Shown here: positions 1 to 4,577 of the stretch, one piece after another | Numbering within the stretch: position 1 is the first letter of the stretch | Layout: each line of letters starts with the position of its first letter | DNA from: Mesorhizobium sp. | Lineage (GTDB): Bacteria; Pseudomonadota; Alphaproteobacteria; Rhizobiales; Rhizobiaceae | NCBI GenBank assembly: GCA_030698645.1 | Contig: JAUYMV010000470.1 | Location: forward strand, 1 to 6,252 | Length of the DNA stretch: 6,252 bases | Reading direction: 5' to 3' | Program-made: the position numbers and the translations under genes | Notes under the pieces: generated by a model | The model's database searches: none | Seen by the model: only the letters and a program-made list of their open reading frames with translations | Told to the model about the DNA's origin: nothing

Positions 1-878
1 TTCCTGACCCAGACGAGTTCCGCGCCGGGGATGTCGCGCGCCAGGCCGGCCGAGTGGATTTCCTCGTAGACGACCGTGTCTCGGTCGCCCGAAATGACCA
101 CCGTCGGCGTCGCGATCTCCGGGTAGCGCGGCGCCAGGGCCCGCGCATGGCGGTAGAGGCCCTCGACATCGATGGCGTTCGCGCGGAAGGCGCCGGGCCG
201 CAGCACCAGCCCGATGGAGGCGTCGCTGGCGTAGCCGTCGGGCGCCTTGTTGGGGGAGAACACGCAATCCGTCGCGGCCTGCATGCGCAGGACGCCGCCC
301 GGATAGGCCAGCACCTCGGAGAAGATCCGCCCGATCACCGGCTTCTTTGTCAGGGAATAGTACCACGATGTCGCGCCGCCCGGCCACGGGTGGCTGACAG
401 GCGCCAGGAACACCAGGCCGCGGGTGCGCCGTGGATGGTCGAGCGCGAAGGTGGCCGCCACCGCGCCGCCGAACGAGTGCCCGACGATGATGGCGCTCTC
501 CATCCCGACCTCGTCCATCAGGGCTGCGATGGTGCGCGCCTGGCCATGCGGATCCTCGTTGTCCGGCCCGCGCTCCGACCAGCCGTGGCCCGGACGATCG
601 AGGAACAGCATTTCCGCGCGGCCCTCGAGCGCCTTGGCGAAGGGAATCATCTGGTCCTTCAGATTGCCGCTGGCGCCGTGGATGAAGACGATCGGCGGCA
701 AGTCGGCGTCCGCCGGCCCCGCGACGTGAACGACGTGCAGACGGGTGCCGTTCACCGTGACGAAATTGCCGATCGGCGGATTGCGGCGCTCGGTCAGCCA
801 GGCGCCGATTCGGGTCACCCCGGCGAGCACGAGCAAGAGCGCGAGGACAAAGCAGATCAGCGCATAAAGGAGGTTCAT
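1..878 (-). CDS. Alpha/beta hydrolase, membrane-anchored, C-terminus cut by the window edge
   Basis: Serine hydrolase of the alpha/beta fold; the substrate cannot be told from sequence. The visible part is 292 codons. Residues 4-21 form a hydrophobic N-terminal helix followed by arginines, suggesting a membrane anchor or uncleaved signal. The fold follows: the oxyanion-hole strand FIHGASGN (65-72), the LDRPGHGWS turn (93-101), the nucleophile elbow GHSFGG with Ser135 as predicted nucleophile, and GDRD near 264-267, where Asp267 is the likely catalytic acid. The catalytic histidine should lie beyond the left edge, so the gene is incomplete here rather than broken. The ATG at 878 has no evident Shine-Dalgarno sequence, but it gives the usual helix-then-ERR-then-core layout. 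It lies 85 bases downstream of the TPR gene in the same direction and may share its transcript. Family assignment is firm; esterase, lipase or epoxide/haloalkane-type activity are all possible. Confidence 0.9.
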   Translation of the reverse strand, partial: MNLLYALICFVLALLLVLAGVTRIGAWLTERRNPPIGNFVTVNGTRLHVVHVAGPADADLPPIVFIHGASGNLKDQMIPFAKALEGRAEMLFLDRPGHGWSERGPDNEDPHGQARTIAALMDEVGMESAIIVGHSFGGAVAATFALDHPRRTRGLVFLAPVSHPWPGGATSWYYSLTKKPVIGRIFSEVLAYPGGVLRMQAATDCVFSPNKAPDGYASDASIGLVLRPGAFRANAIDVEGLYRHARALAPRYPEIATPTVVISGDRDTVVYEEIHSAGLARDIPGAELVWVR

Positions 879-905
879 GAAGGCAACCGCGCACGATCAG
901 GCGCA

Positions 906-926
906 CGCGTGCCTGCGTGGCACGCG
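906..926. repeat. Perfect 8-bp hairpin between TPR and hydrolase genes
   Basis: CGCGTGCC (906-913) and GGCACGCG (919-926) are exact reverse complements around a 5-base loop. A second, imperfect GC-rich inverted pair follows at about 926-958 (GCGCATGC against GCATGGCGCGC). No T-tract follows on either strand, so it is not a classical intrinsic terminator. It lies in the 85-base gap before the hydrolase. It could modulate read-through or mRNA stability between the two genes, or be chance pairing in very GC-rich DNA. Confidence 0.4.
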
Positions 927-963
927 CGCGGCGCATGCAATACCGGCATGGCGCGCTGCTGTG

Positions 964-1554
964 TCAGATACCTTCCCCGGCGAGTTCCTCGGAGAGCGCC
1001 GCCACCTCGTTCTGCGCGTTGCGCATCATCGGATAGACGTCGAGCACCCGTTGATATGCCTTGAGCGCCATCTCCTGGCGGCCGGAAGCCTTGAGAATCT
1101 GCGCCATGCCGGACAGCGCGCCGAAATGGCGCGGTTCGAGCCTCAGCGTGCGCTCGATGTCGGCCATCGACTTCTCGTAATTCTTCATCTGGAAATGCAC
1201 GGTCGCGCGCCGATTCCAGCCTTCGGCGAAGTCGGGCTGCAGCACGGTCACGCGGTCGAGGAAATCCAGCGCCACGCCGTATTTTTCCGCCTTCATCGCG
1301 GTATCCGACCACTGCATCATCAGGTCGATCGACGCGCTGCCCGACTTGAACCATTCCTGCCATATGCGGGAGGCCAGGCGCTCCGCGGACTTCGCGTTGC
1401 GCTCGCGCTTGAGGTCGGAGAACAGTTTGTCGAGCGGAGCGAGCGCGTCCGCCGTCGTCGCCGGTGGGGCCGCCGCCACCATTGGCTCGGCCGCGAGCGC
1501 CGCGCCCGCGCTCAAGAGGGCGATCCCGGTCAGGCAATGAAAAACGCTGCGCAT
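964..1554 (-). CDS. Exported tetratricopeptide-repeat protein
   Basis: A 196-residue protein with a Sec-type signal peptide: Met-Arg start, hydrophobic core at about 5-21, and a probable cleavage site after ALA/AA near residues 21-22 (before EPMVA). A short Ala/Pro-rich linker (23-40) and a charged helix (41-70) follow. At least three consecutive 34-residue TPR units cover about 75-108, 109-142 and 143-176, with the usual W/Y, G/A and P positions (for example AEGWNRRATVHF and LRLEPRHFGAL). TPR proteins are protein-binding scaffolds, so this is probably a periplasmic adaptor; the partner is unknown. The ATG at 1554 is chosen because the next Met (residue 25) would remove the signal peptide. 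No ribosome site precedes it, and a possible promoter sits so close that the message may be leaderless. The hydrolase gene follows in the same direction. Confidence 0.9.
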   Translation of the reverse strand: MRSVFHCLTGIALLSAGAALAAEPMVAAAPPATTADALAPLDKLFSDLKRERNAKSAERLASRIWQEWFKSGSASIDLMMQWSDTAMKAEKYGVALDFLDRVTVLQPDFAEGWNRRATVHFQMKNYEKSMADIERTLRLEPRHFGALSGMAQILKASGRQEMALKAYQRVLDVYPMMRNAQNEVAALSEELAGEGI

Positions 1555-1560
1555 ATCGGA

Positions 1561-1588
1561 AAACTAGTCCCGATTTGCCCAGCGTCAA
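1561..1588 (-). promoter_or_regulatory. Candidate promoter for the TPR gene
   Basis: On the minus strand TTGACG (1588-1583) is followed, after 16 bases, by TAGTTT (1566-1561). The -35 matches 5 of 6 consensus bases; the -10 is weak at 3 of 6. A start seven bases past the -10 falls on the A of the ATG at 1554. No Shine-Dalgarno sequence is present in the six bases between. Confidence 0.35.
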
Positions 1589-1630
1589 ACTGAAATTCGC
1601 GTGATGGGCGAAATGCCCGGTCGTACAGGA

Positions 1631-1756
1631 TCAGCCCTGACGCGCCTTGTAGCGCGGCGCGGTCTTGTTGATGATGTACATGCGGCCCTTGCGGCGAACC
1701 AGCTGGTTGTCGCGATGACGGCCCTTGAGCGCCTTGAGCGAGTTCTTGATCTTCAT
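1631..1756 (-). CDS. rpmJ: 50S ribosomal protein L36, zinc-free (C-minus) type
   Basis: A 41-residue basic protein starting [20 protein letters not shown] and ending [10 protein letters not shown]. It is a small rRNA-binding protein of the large subunit. The sequence matches the long L36 form typical of alphaproteobacteria and of E. coli YkgO. It has no cysteine at all, so it lacks the zinc ribbon of the short C-plus L36. In E. coli the cysteine-free form is the zinc-starvation paralogue; in many alphaproteobacteria it is the only L36, which I infer here but cannot show. The ATG at 1756 has only a weak AGG about nine bases upstream. The gene lies 103 bases downstream of purK in the same direction and appears to have its own promoter overlapping the purK stop. 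The high lysine and arginine content is normal for this family. Confidence 0.96.
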   Translation of the reverse strand: MKIKNSLKALKGRHRDNQLVRRKGRMYIINKTAPRYKARQG

Positions 1757-1801
1757 TGTCGTCAGCCTGTCGGTCGGACCCGTTGGGGCCAAAATGAAAG
1801 A

Positions 1802-1818
1802 CGCGCCAAGCGGGCGCG
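1802..1818. other. Small GC hairpin in the rpmJ leader
   Basis: CGCGCC (1802-1807) and GGCGCG (1813-1818) pair perfectly around a 5-base loop. On the minus strand the stem is followed by the pyrimidine-rich stretch TCTTTCATTTT. If transcription starts near 1828, the stem lies about 10-27 nucleotides into the rpmJ leader. It could be a weak terminator for purK read-through, an attenuator, or a 5' stabilising stem. The short stem and interrupted T run make a strong intrinsic terminator unlikely. Confidence 0.35.
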
Positions 1819-1834
1819 CCGAAAACGATGTGGG

Positions 1835-1863
1835 TCCATACCGATGCCAGCCGGGGCTGTCAA
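1835..1863 (-). promoter_or_regulatory. Sigma70-like promoter for rpmJ, overlapping the purK stop codon
   Basis: A perfect TTGACA -35 box on the minus strand (1863-1858) contains the purK stop TGA (1862-1860). After exactly 17 bases comes TATGGA (1840-1835), a -10 box matching the TAT half of the consensus. The predicted start near 1828 leaves a leader of about 70 nucleotides before the rpmJ ATG. The exact -35, ideal spacing and position just ahead of a highly expressed ribosomal gene support it; the imperfect -10 is the weak point. Confidence 0.55.
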
Positions 1864-2948
1864 GTTTCGCGGCGCGCTTTCAAGCGCGTGATATGCCCCA
1901 TCTTGCGGCCGGGCCGGGCCTCGGCCTTGCCGTAGAGATGGACCACCACGCCCGACTCCCCGGCCAGTTCCGCGACACGCGCGACATCGTCGCCGATCAG
2001 GTTTTCCATGACGCAGTCGGAGTGCCGCGCCGGATCGCCGAGCGGCAGGCCACAGATGGCGCGGATATGCTGTTCGAATTGCGAGATCGCGCAGGCGGCC
2101 TCGGTCCAGTGGCCGGAATTGTGCACCCGGGGCGCGATCTCGTTGACCAGCAAGGCGCCATCCGCGAGCACGAAGAACTCGACGCCGATCACGCCGACAT
2201 AGTCGAGCGCGTCCAGAATGGCGGCGGCGGCGGTTCGCGCCGCGAGGGCCGTGTCTGCGCGGAGGCGCGCGGGCACAGTCGAGCTGTGCAGGATGCCGCC
2301 GCGATGCACGTTCTCCGTTGGATCGTAGGCCACGATGGCGCCGGTCCGGTCGCGCGCCGCGATGATCGAGATTTCGCGCTCGAACGGGACAAACGCTTCG
2401 AGGATGAGCGGCACCTGCCCCATGGCCGCGAAGGCGCCGGAGGCGTCACCCGGCCCGGCGCCGCGAAACAGGCGCTGGCCCTTGCCGTCATATCCCATGC
2501 GCCTCGTCTTCAGCACGCCGTCGCCACCGAACACGGCCAGCGCCGCCGCCAGATCGGCGTCGCTGTCGACCGCCCGGAACCTTGCCGTGGAGATCCCCGA
2601 CGCATTGAGGAAGCGCTTCTCGGTGACGCGGTCCTGCGCGACGTCGAGCGCCGGCGGCGGCGGGAATACCGGAACGCGCGACACGAGTCGGACGGCCGCC
2701 TCGACCGGCACGTTCTCGAACTCATAGGTGACGACGTCGCAGACGGCGGCCAGTTCGTCGAGCGCGGCCGGGTCGTCATAGGCTGCGGCGAGCTGCCGGT
2801 TGGCGAGCTGCGCCGCCGGGCACTCCGGCTGCGGCTCGAGGATCACCGTCCGGTAGCCGAGCCGCGCGGCCGCCATCGCCAGCATGCGGCCGAGCTGGCC
2901 GCCGCCGATGATGCCGATCGTCGAGCCGGGCGGCAGCGGCGCGGTCAT
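1860..2948 (-). CDS. purK: N5-carboxyaminoimidazole ribonucleotide synthase (PurK)
   Basis: ATP-grasp enzyme of de novo purine synthesis. It makes N5-CAIR from AIR, bicarbonate and ATP in the cytoplasm and hands it to PurE. The 362-residue length is normal for the family. The N-terminal pre-ATP-grasp domain shows GGGQLGRM (15-22) and YEFENV (75-80). The ATP-grasp core shows [12 protein letters not shown] (147-158), a glutamate-bearing FEREIS segment (189-194) and the magnesium/substrate loop [15 protein letters not shown] (268-282). The C-terminal lid ends in YGK (339-341) and [10 protein letters not shown] (345-354), both diagnostic of PurK. The ATG at 2948 overlaps the purE stop in an ATGA arrangement, implying translational coupling. 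The stop codon is embedded in the -35 box of a likely rpmJ promoter. All key motifs are present, so the enzyme should be active. Confidence 0.98.
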   Translation of the reverse strand: MTAPLPPGSTIGIIGGGQLGRMLAMAAARLGYRTVILEPQPECPAAQLANRQLAAAYDDPAALDELAAVCDVVTYEFENVPVEAAVRLVSRVPVFPPPPALDVAQDRVTEKRFLNASGISTARFRAVDSDADLAAALAVFGGDGVLKTRRMGYDGKGQRLFRGAGPGDASGAFAAMGQVPLILEAFVPFEREISIIAARDRTGAIVAYDPTENVHRGGILHSSTVPARLRADTALAARTAAAAILDALDYVGVIGVEFFVLADGALLVNEIAPRVHNSGHWTEAACAISQFEQHIRAICGLPLGDPARHSDCVMENLIGDDVARVAELAGESGVVVHLYGKAEARPGRKMGHITRLKARRET

Positions 2949-3445
2949 TCGGCCGTGTCTGAGGGGTTGACGGCGACCTTGTCCGTCTGGGCGGCGCGCC
3001 AGGCGTCCAGCCGTTCCGCCAGCCCGGCGTCGCCAAGCGCCAGGACGGCCGCCGCCAGCAACGCCGCGTTGATTGCCCCCGCCTTGCCGATGGCGAGCGT
3101 GCCGACCGGAATGCCGGCCGGCATCTGCACGATCGACAGCAGCGAATCCTGGCCCGACAGTGCCTTCGATTCGACCGGAACGCCGAACACCGGAAGCGGC
3201 GTCAGCGCCGCCGTCATGCCCGGCAGATGGGCGGCGCCCCCGGCGCCCGCGATGATGATCTTGAAGCCCCTGGCCTTCGCATTCCTGGCGAAGTCGTAGA
3301 GCCGCTCCGGCGTGCGGTGCGCCGACACGATCAGCTTGTCGTGGCTGACGCCGAGCGCCGCGAGCGTCTCGGCGGCATGGCGCATCGTCGCCCAGTCCGA
3401 CTGGCTGCCCATGATGATTGCGATATCGCTGACTGGCTGTGTCAA
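2945..3445 (-). CDS. purE: N5-carboxyaminoimidazole ribonucleotide mutase (PurE), TTG start
   Basis: Class I PurE, which moves the carboxyl group of N5-CAIR to give CAIR in purine synthesis; the family forms octamers. Read from the TTG at 3445 it is 166 residues, the usual length. Motifs in order: GSQSDW (13-18), SAHRTPERL (41-49) with His43 matching the catalytic His45 of E. coli Pur[13 protein letters not shown] (66-77), and [14 protein letters not shown] (96-109) followed by [14 protein letters not shown]. The frame stays open upstream to another TTG at 3511 (188 residues). The inner TTG is preferred because GGGGAG stands four bases before it and the extra 22 residues resemble no PurE start. 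The first in-frame ATG (residue 12) would delete the first beta strand. It overlaps purK by four bases and follows the DUF465 gene by 76 bases in the same direction. Confidence 0.97.
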   Translation of the reverse strand: MTQPVSDIAIIMGSQSDWATMRHAAETLAALGVSHDKLIVSAHRTPERLYDFARNAKARGFKIIIAGAGGAAHLPGMTAALTPLPVFGVPVESKALSGQDSLLSIVQMPAGIPVGTLAIGKAGAINAALLAAAVLALGDAGLAERLDAWRAAQTDKVAVNPSDTAE

Positions 3446-3449
3446 TGCG

Positions 3450-3455
3450 CTCCCC
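3450..3455 (-). promoter_or_regulatory. Ribosome binding site fixing the purE TTG start
   Basis: GGGGAG on the minus strand ends four bases before the TTG at 3445. The competing TTG at 3511 has no comparable purine run upstream. This site, together with the length of known PurE proteins, decides the start. Confidence 0.6.
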
Positions 3456-3521
3456 GGGCCTGTTGCGCCGATCGGAACGGGCCTAGCGGAAATGCCGGCA
3501 CGCCGCAACAATGTGCTTCGT

Positions 3522-3725
3522 TCAGGCGATGATGTCCGGGATGATCCGGTCCTCGAGCTGCTGCAGGCGGTCCTTGAGGAAGAGTTTTTTCTTCTTCATG
3601 CGCTGGATCTGCAGCGGATCGCAGCCCATCGCGATCATCGCGTTGATCGCGGCGTCGAAGTCCGCATGGTCCTGCTTGAGGCGGGAAAACTCGAGTCGTG
3701 TATCGGCTTGGTCCTGATCGGACAT
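3522..3725 (-). CDS. Small DUF465 (YdcH-like) coiled-coil protein upstream of purE
   Basis: A 67-residue acidic-then-basic helical protein of the DUF465/YdcH family, whose biochemical role is unknown. Residues 11-31 and 37-60 form two amphipathic helices separated by a MGCDPLQ turn (33-39), the typical hairpin of the family. The stretch [20 protein letters not shown] (39-58) is the signature, and the IIPDIIA tail (61-67) is typical of the rhizobial members. There is no signal peptide or membrane segment, so it should be cytoplasmic. The ATG at 3725 lacks a clear Shine-Dalgarno sequence. It stands 76 bases before purE in the same direction and probably leads that transcript. A second DUF465 gene starts divergently at 3959. 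Family membership is secure; any link to purine synthesis rests on position only. Confidence 0.9.
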   Translation of the reverse strand: MSDQDQADTRLEFSRLKQDHADFDAAINAMIAMGCDPLQIQRMKKKKLFLKDRLQQLEDRIIPDIIA

Positions 3726-3749
3726 CGAACAACTGTCTGCTGGCGTGAA

Positions 3750-3778
3750 CGCGCGGATAGCGCGGGATCGGGGGATCC
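3750..3778 (-). other. Two abutting small hairpins in the leader of the DUF465-purE transcript
   Basis: CGCGC (3750-3754) pairs with GCGCG (3760-3764) around GGATA. Immediately next, GGATC (3765-3769) pairs with GATCC (3774-3778) around GGGG. The two 5-bp stems touch, so in RNA they could stack end to end, 25 bases upstream of the DUF465 ATG. No known riboswitch class is recognisable. Such short GC stems can also arise by chance. Confidence 0.3.
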
Positions 3779-3831
3779 GGAGGCGGAAAGCCGCGGGCGA
3801 GTCGCCATATCACATTTTGCCGGCGAGCGAA

Positions 3832-3860
3832 ATGCTACTACGGCATATTCGACTTGGTAA
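3832..3860 (-). promoter_or_regulatory. Candidate promoter for the DUF465-purE-purK transcript
   Basis: On the minus strand TTACCA (3860-3855) and TAGCAT (3837-3832) are 17 bases apart, each matching 4 of 6 consensus bases. The -35 box abuts the perfect inverted repeat at 3860-3890, which would suit a regulator bound just upstream. It would give a leader of about 100 nucleotides. Support is modest and other placements are possible. Confidence 0.28.
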
Positions 3861-3890
3861 CGAACCGATGGCACACTGTCATCGGTTCGT
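3860..3890. promoter_or_regulatory. Perfect 11-bp inverted repeat between divergent DUF465 genes (putative operator)
   Basis: ACGAACCGATG (3860-3870) and CATCGGTTCGT (3880-3890) are exact reverse complements with a 9-base spacer. With one mismatch the pairing extends to GT/AC on the outside (3857-3858 with 3892-3893 allowing for the mismatch). The arm centres are 20 bases apart, about two helical turns, as expected for a dimeric DNA-binding protein. It lies 134 bases upstream of one DUF465 start and 68 upstream of the other. There is no T-tract and no gene reading into it, so a terminator is unlikely. The regulator is unknown, and I see no second copy in the window. Confidence 0.5.
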
Positions 3891-3945
3891 CACAGTGCCG
3901 TCGGGCGGGGCGGTGACTGCTGGGGAATCACGAGGAAACCAGCGA

Positions 3946-3951
3946 AGGGAG
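3946..3951 (+). promoter_or_regulatory. Ribosome binding site deciding the start of the plus-strand DUF465 gene
   Basis: AGGGAG ends seven bases before the ATG at 3959, an ideal distance. The upstream in-frame ATG at 3953 is only one base from it and cannot use it, so the protein starts MSLASH rather than MLMSLASH. Confidence 0.75.
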
Positions 3952-3958
3952 AATGCTC

Positions 3959-4150
3959 ATGTCTCTTGCGTCCCACCTTGCAGAGTTGCAGAAGCGTCAC
4001 AGCGAAATCGAAGAACAGATCAACGAGGCCCTGGCCAGTCCATCCACCGACACGATCGAAGTCGTCACGCTGAAACGCCGAAAGCTGGCTCTCAAGGACG
4101 AGATCCACAGACTGAGGACGACCCCGGCTTCCGAGCCAACCAAGCACTGA
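3959..4150 (+). CDS. Second small DUF465 (YdcH-like) coiled-coil protein
   Basis: A 63-residue protein of the same DUF465 family as the divergent gene starting at 3725, but of a different subtype. Helix one covers about 2-27 (SLASHLAELQKRHSEIEEQI), a SPSTDT turn follows (28-33), and helix two (34-53) carries the signature LKRRKLALKDEIHRLR. The C-terminal PASEPTKH tail looks disordered. It has no membrane or export signal and no known enzymatic motif; the family's function is unknown. The ATG at 3959 is set by a well-spaced AGGGAG. It is the only complete plus-strand gene here, transcribed away from the purE block and toward the ArsR gene. The low identity to its neighbour outside the LK-RRK-LKD core argues against recent duplication. 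Confidence 0.9.
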   Translation: MSLASHLAELQKRHSEIEEQINEALASPSTDTIEVVTLKRRKLALKDEIHRLRTTPASEPTKH

Positions 4151-4188
4151 ATTTCCAGACCGCGACAGCGGACACAGTCTTCCCATGG

Positions 4189-4209
4189 CCTGGCGGCTGG
4201 GCCGCCGGG
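4189..4209. terminator. GC-rich 9-bp hairpin between convergent genes, possible terminator
   Basis: CCTGGCGGC (4189-4197) and GCCGCCGGG (4201-4209) pair through nine positions, one of them a T-G wobble in plus-sense RNA, around a three-base TGG loop. It lies 38 bases after the plus-strand DUF465 stop and 74 bases after the ArsR stop on the other strand, which is where a shared terminator would be. No U-run follows on either side, so it would need Rho or act only as a stabilising 3' stem. Confidence 0.4.
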
Positions 4210-4283
4210 TCGTGGATGTGTTTCGCCGGTCGCGATACGGGTTGCGCCGCAAACGCGCCGACTGTCCGGTGCCATTGCGCGCC

Positions 4284-4547
4284 TCAGGCGTCCCAGAATT
4301 GATCGAGCCAGATGTTCGGCGTCATGAATCCCGTGCCGTTGACGGAATAGATGCGCTTCGTGCCGTCCGCCCGCGCAGAAACCAGCCCCGCGTCGAGCAG
4401 GATTTTCAGGTGCTGCGACACCGCCGGCCGGGAAATCGGAAGGCCAGAGGCAAGTTCACTGACGGTCTGCGGCCTTCGACGCAGTTCTTCCAGAAGATAA
4501 CGCCGGTTCGGATCGGCTATTGCGAGGAATGCGTCTTCTTTCGCCAT
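4284..4547 (-). CDS. Short ArsR-family winged-helix regulator without metal-site cysteines
   Basis: An 87-residue DNA-binding protein of the ArsR/SmtB superfamily. It begins with the hallmark helix AIADPNRRYLLEEL (9-22). The helix-turn-helix covers about 28-52, with recognition helix SRPAVSQHLKIL (39-50) and wing VSARADGTKRIYSV (56-69). It has no cysteine, so a thiolate metal sensor site is excluded. The AIADPNRR and ADGTKRIY motifs resemble the non-metal branch often paired with SRPBCC/AHSA1 proteins, but no such gene is seen here. The protein ends at IWLDQFWDA, shorter than the roughly 100-110 residues common in that branch, so the C-terminal dimerisation helix looks clipped. It starts 30 bases after the MFS stop in the same direction and is probably co-transcribed, so the transporter is its most likely target. 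The effector is unknown. Confidence 0.92.
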   Translation of the reverse strand: MAKEDAFLAIADPNRRYLLEELRRRPQTVSELASGLPISRPAVSQHLKILLDAGLVSARADGTKRIYSVNGTGFMTPNIWLDQFWDA

Positions 4548-4577
4548 TGCTTTTTCTAGGCCAGGTCTTGCCCAACA

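Noticed and set aside
54..1064. A 336-codon open frame on the plus strand
   Set aside because: It covers the hydrolase antisense and runs into the TPR gene; composition is low-complexity Arg-rich and no ribosome site precedes it.
1604..1618. Short hairpin GGGC/GCCC after the rpmJ stop as a terminator
   Set aside because: Only four pairs and no T-tract on the minus strand; too weak to call.
1725..3299. A 524-codon open frame on the plus strand
   Set aside because: It lies antisense to purK and purE, whose motifs are unmistakable, and its translation is Arg/Gly/His-rich with no family resemblance. This is the usual GC-rich shadow frame.
3420..3445. TTGACA at 3445-3440 (minus strand) as a -35 box for purE
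   Set aside because: It coincides with the purE start codon, and a transcript from it would lose the first beta strand of PurE; the 17-base-spaced hexamer is a poor -10.
3446..3511. A 22-residue N-terminal extension of PurE from the TTG at 3511
   Set aside because: No ribosome site precedes it and it does not resemble any PurE start, while the TTG at 3445 has GGGGAG and gives the normal length.
4151..4283. Frameshifted continuation of the ArsR C-terminus beyond its stop
   Set aside because: The shifted reading (L-R-R-A-M-A-P-D) does not resemble the final helix of ArsR relatives, so no frameshift is claimed.
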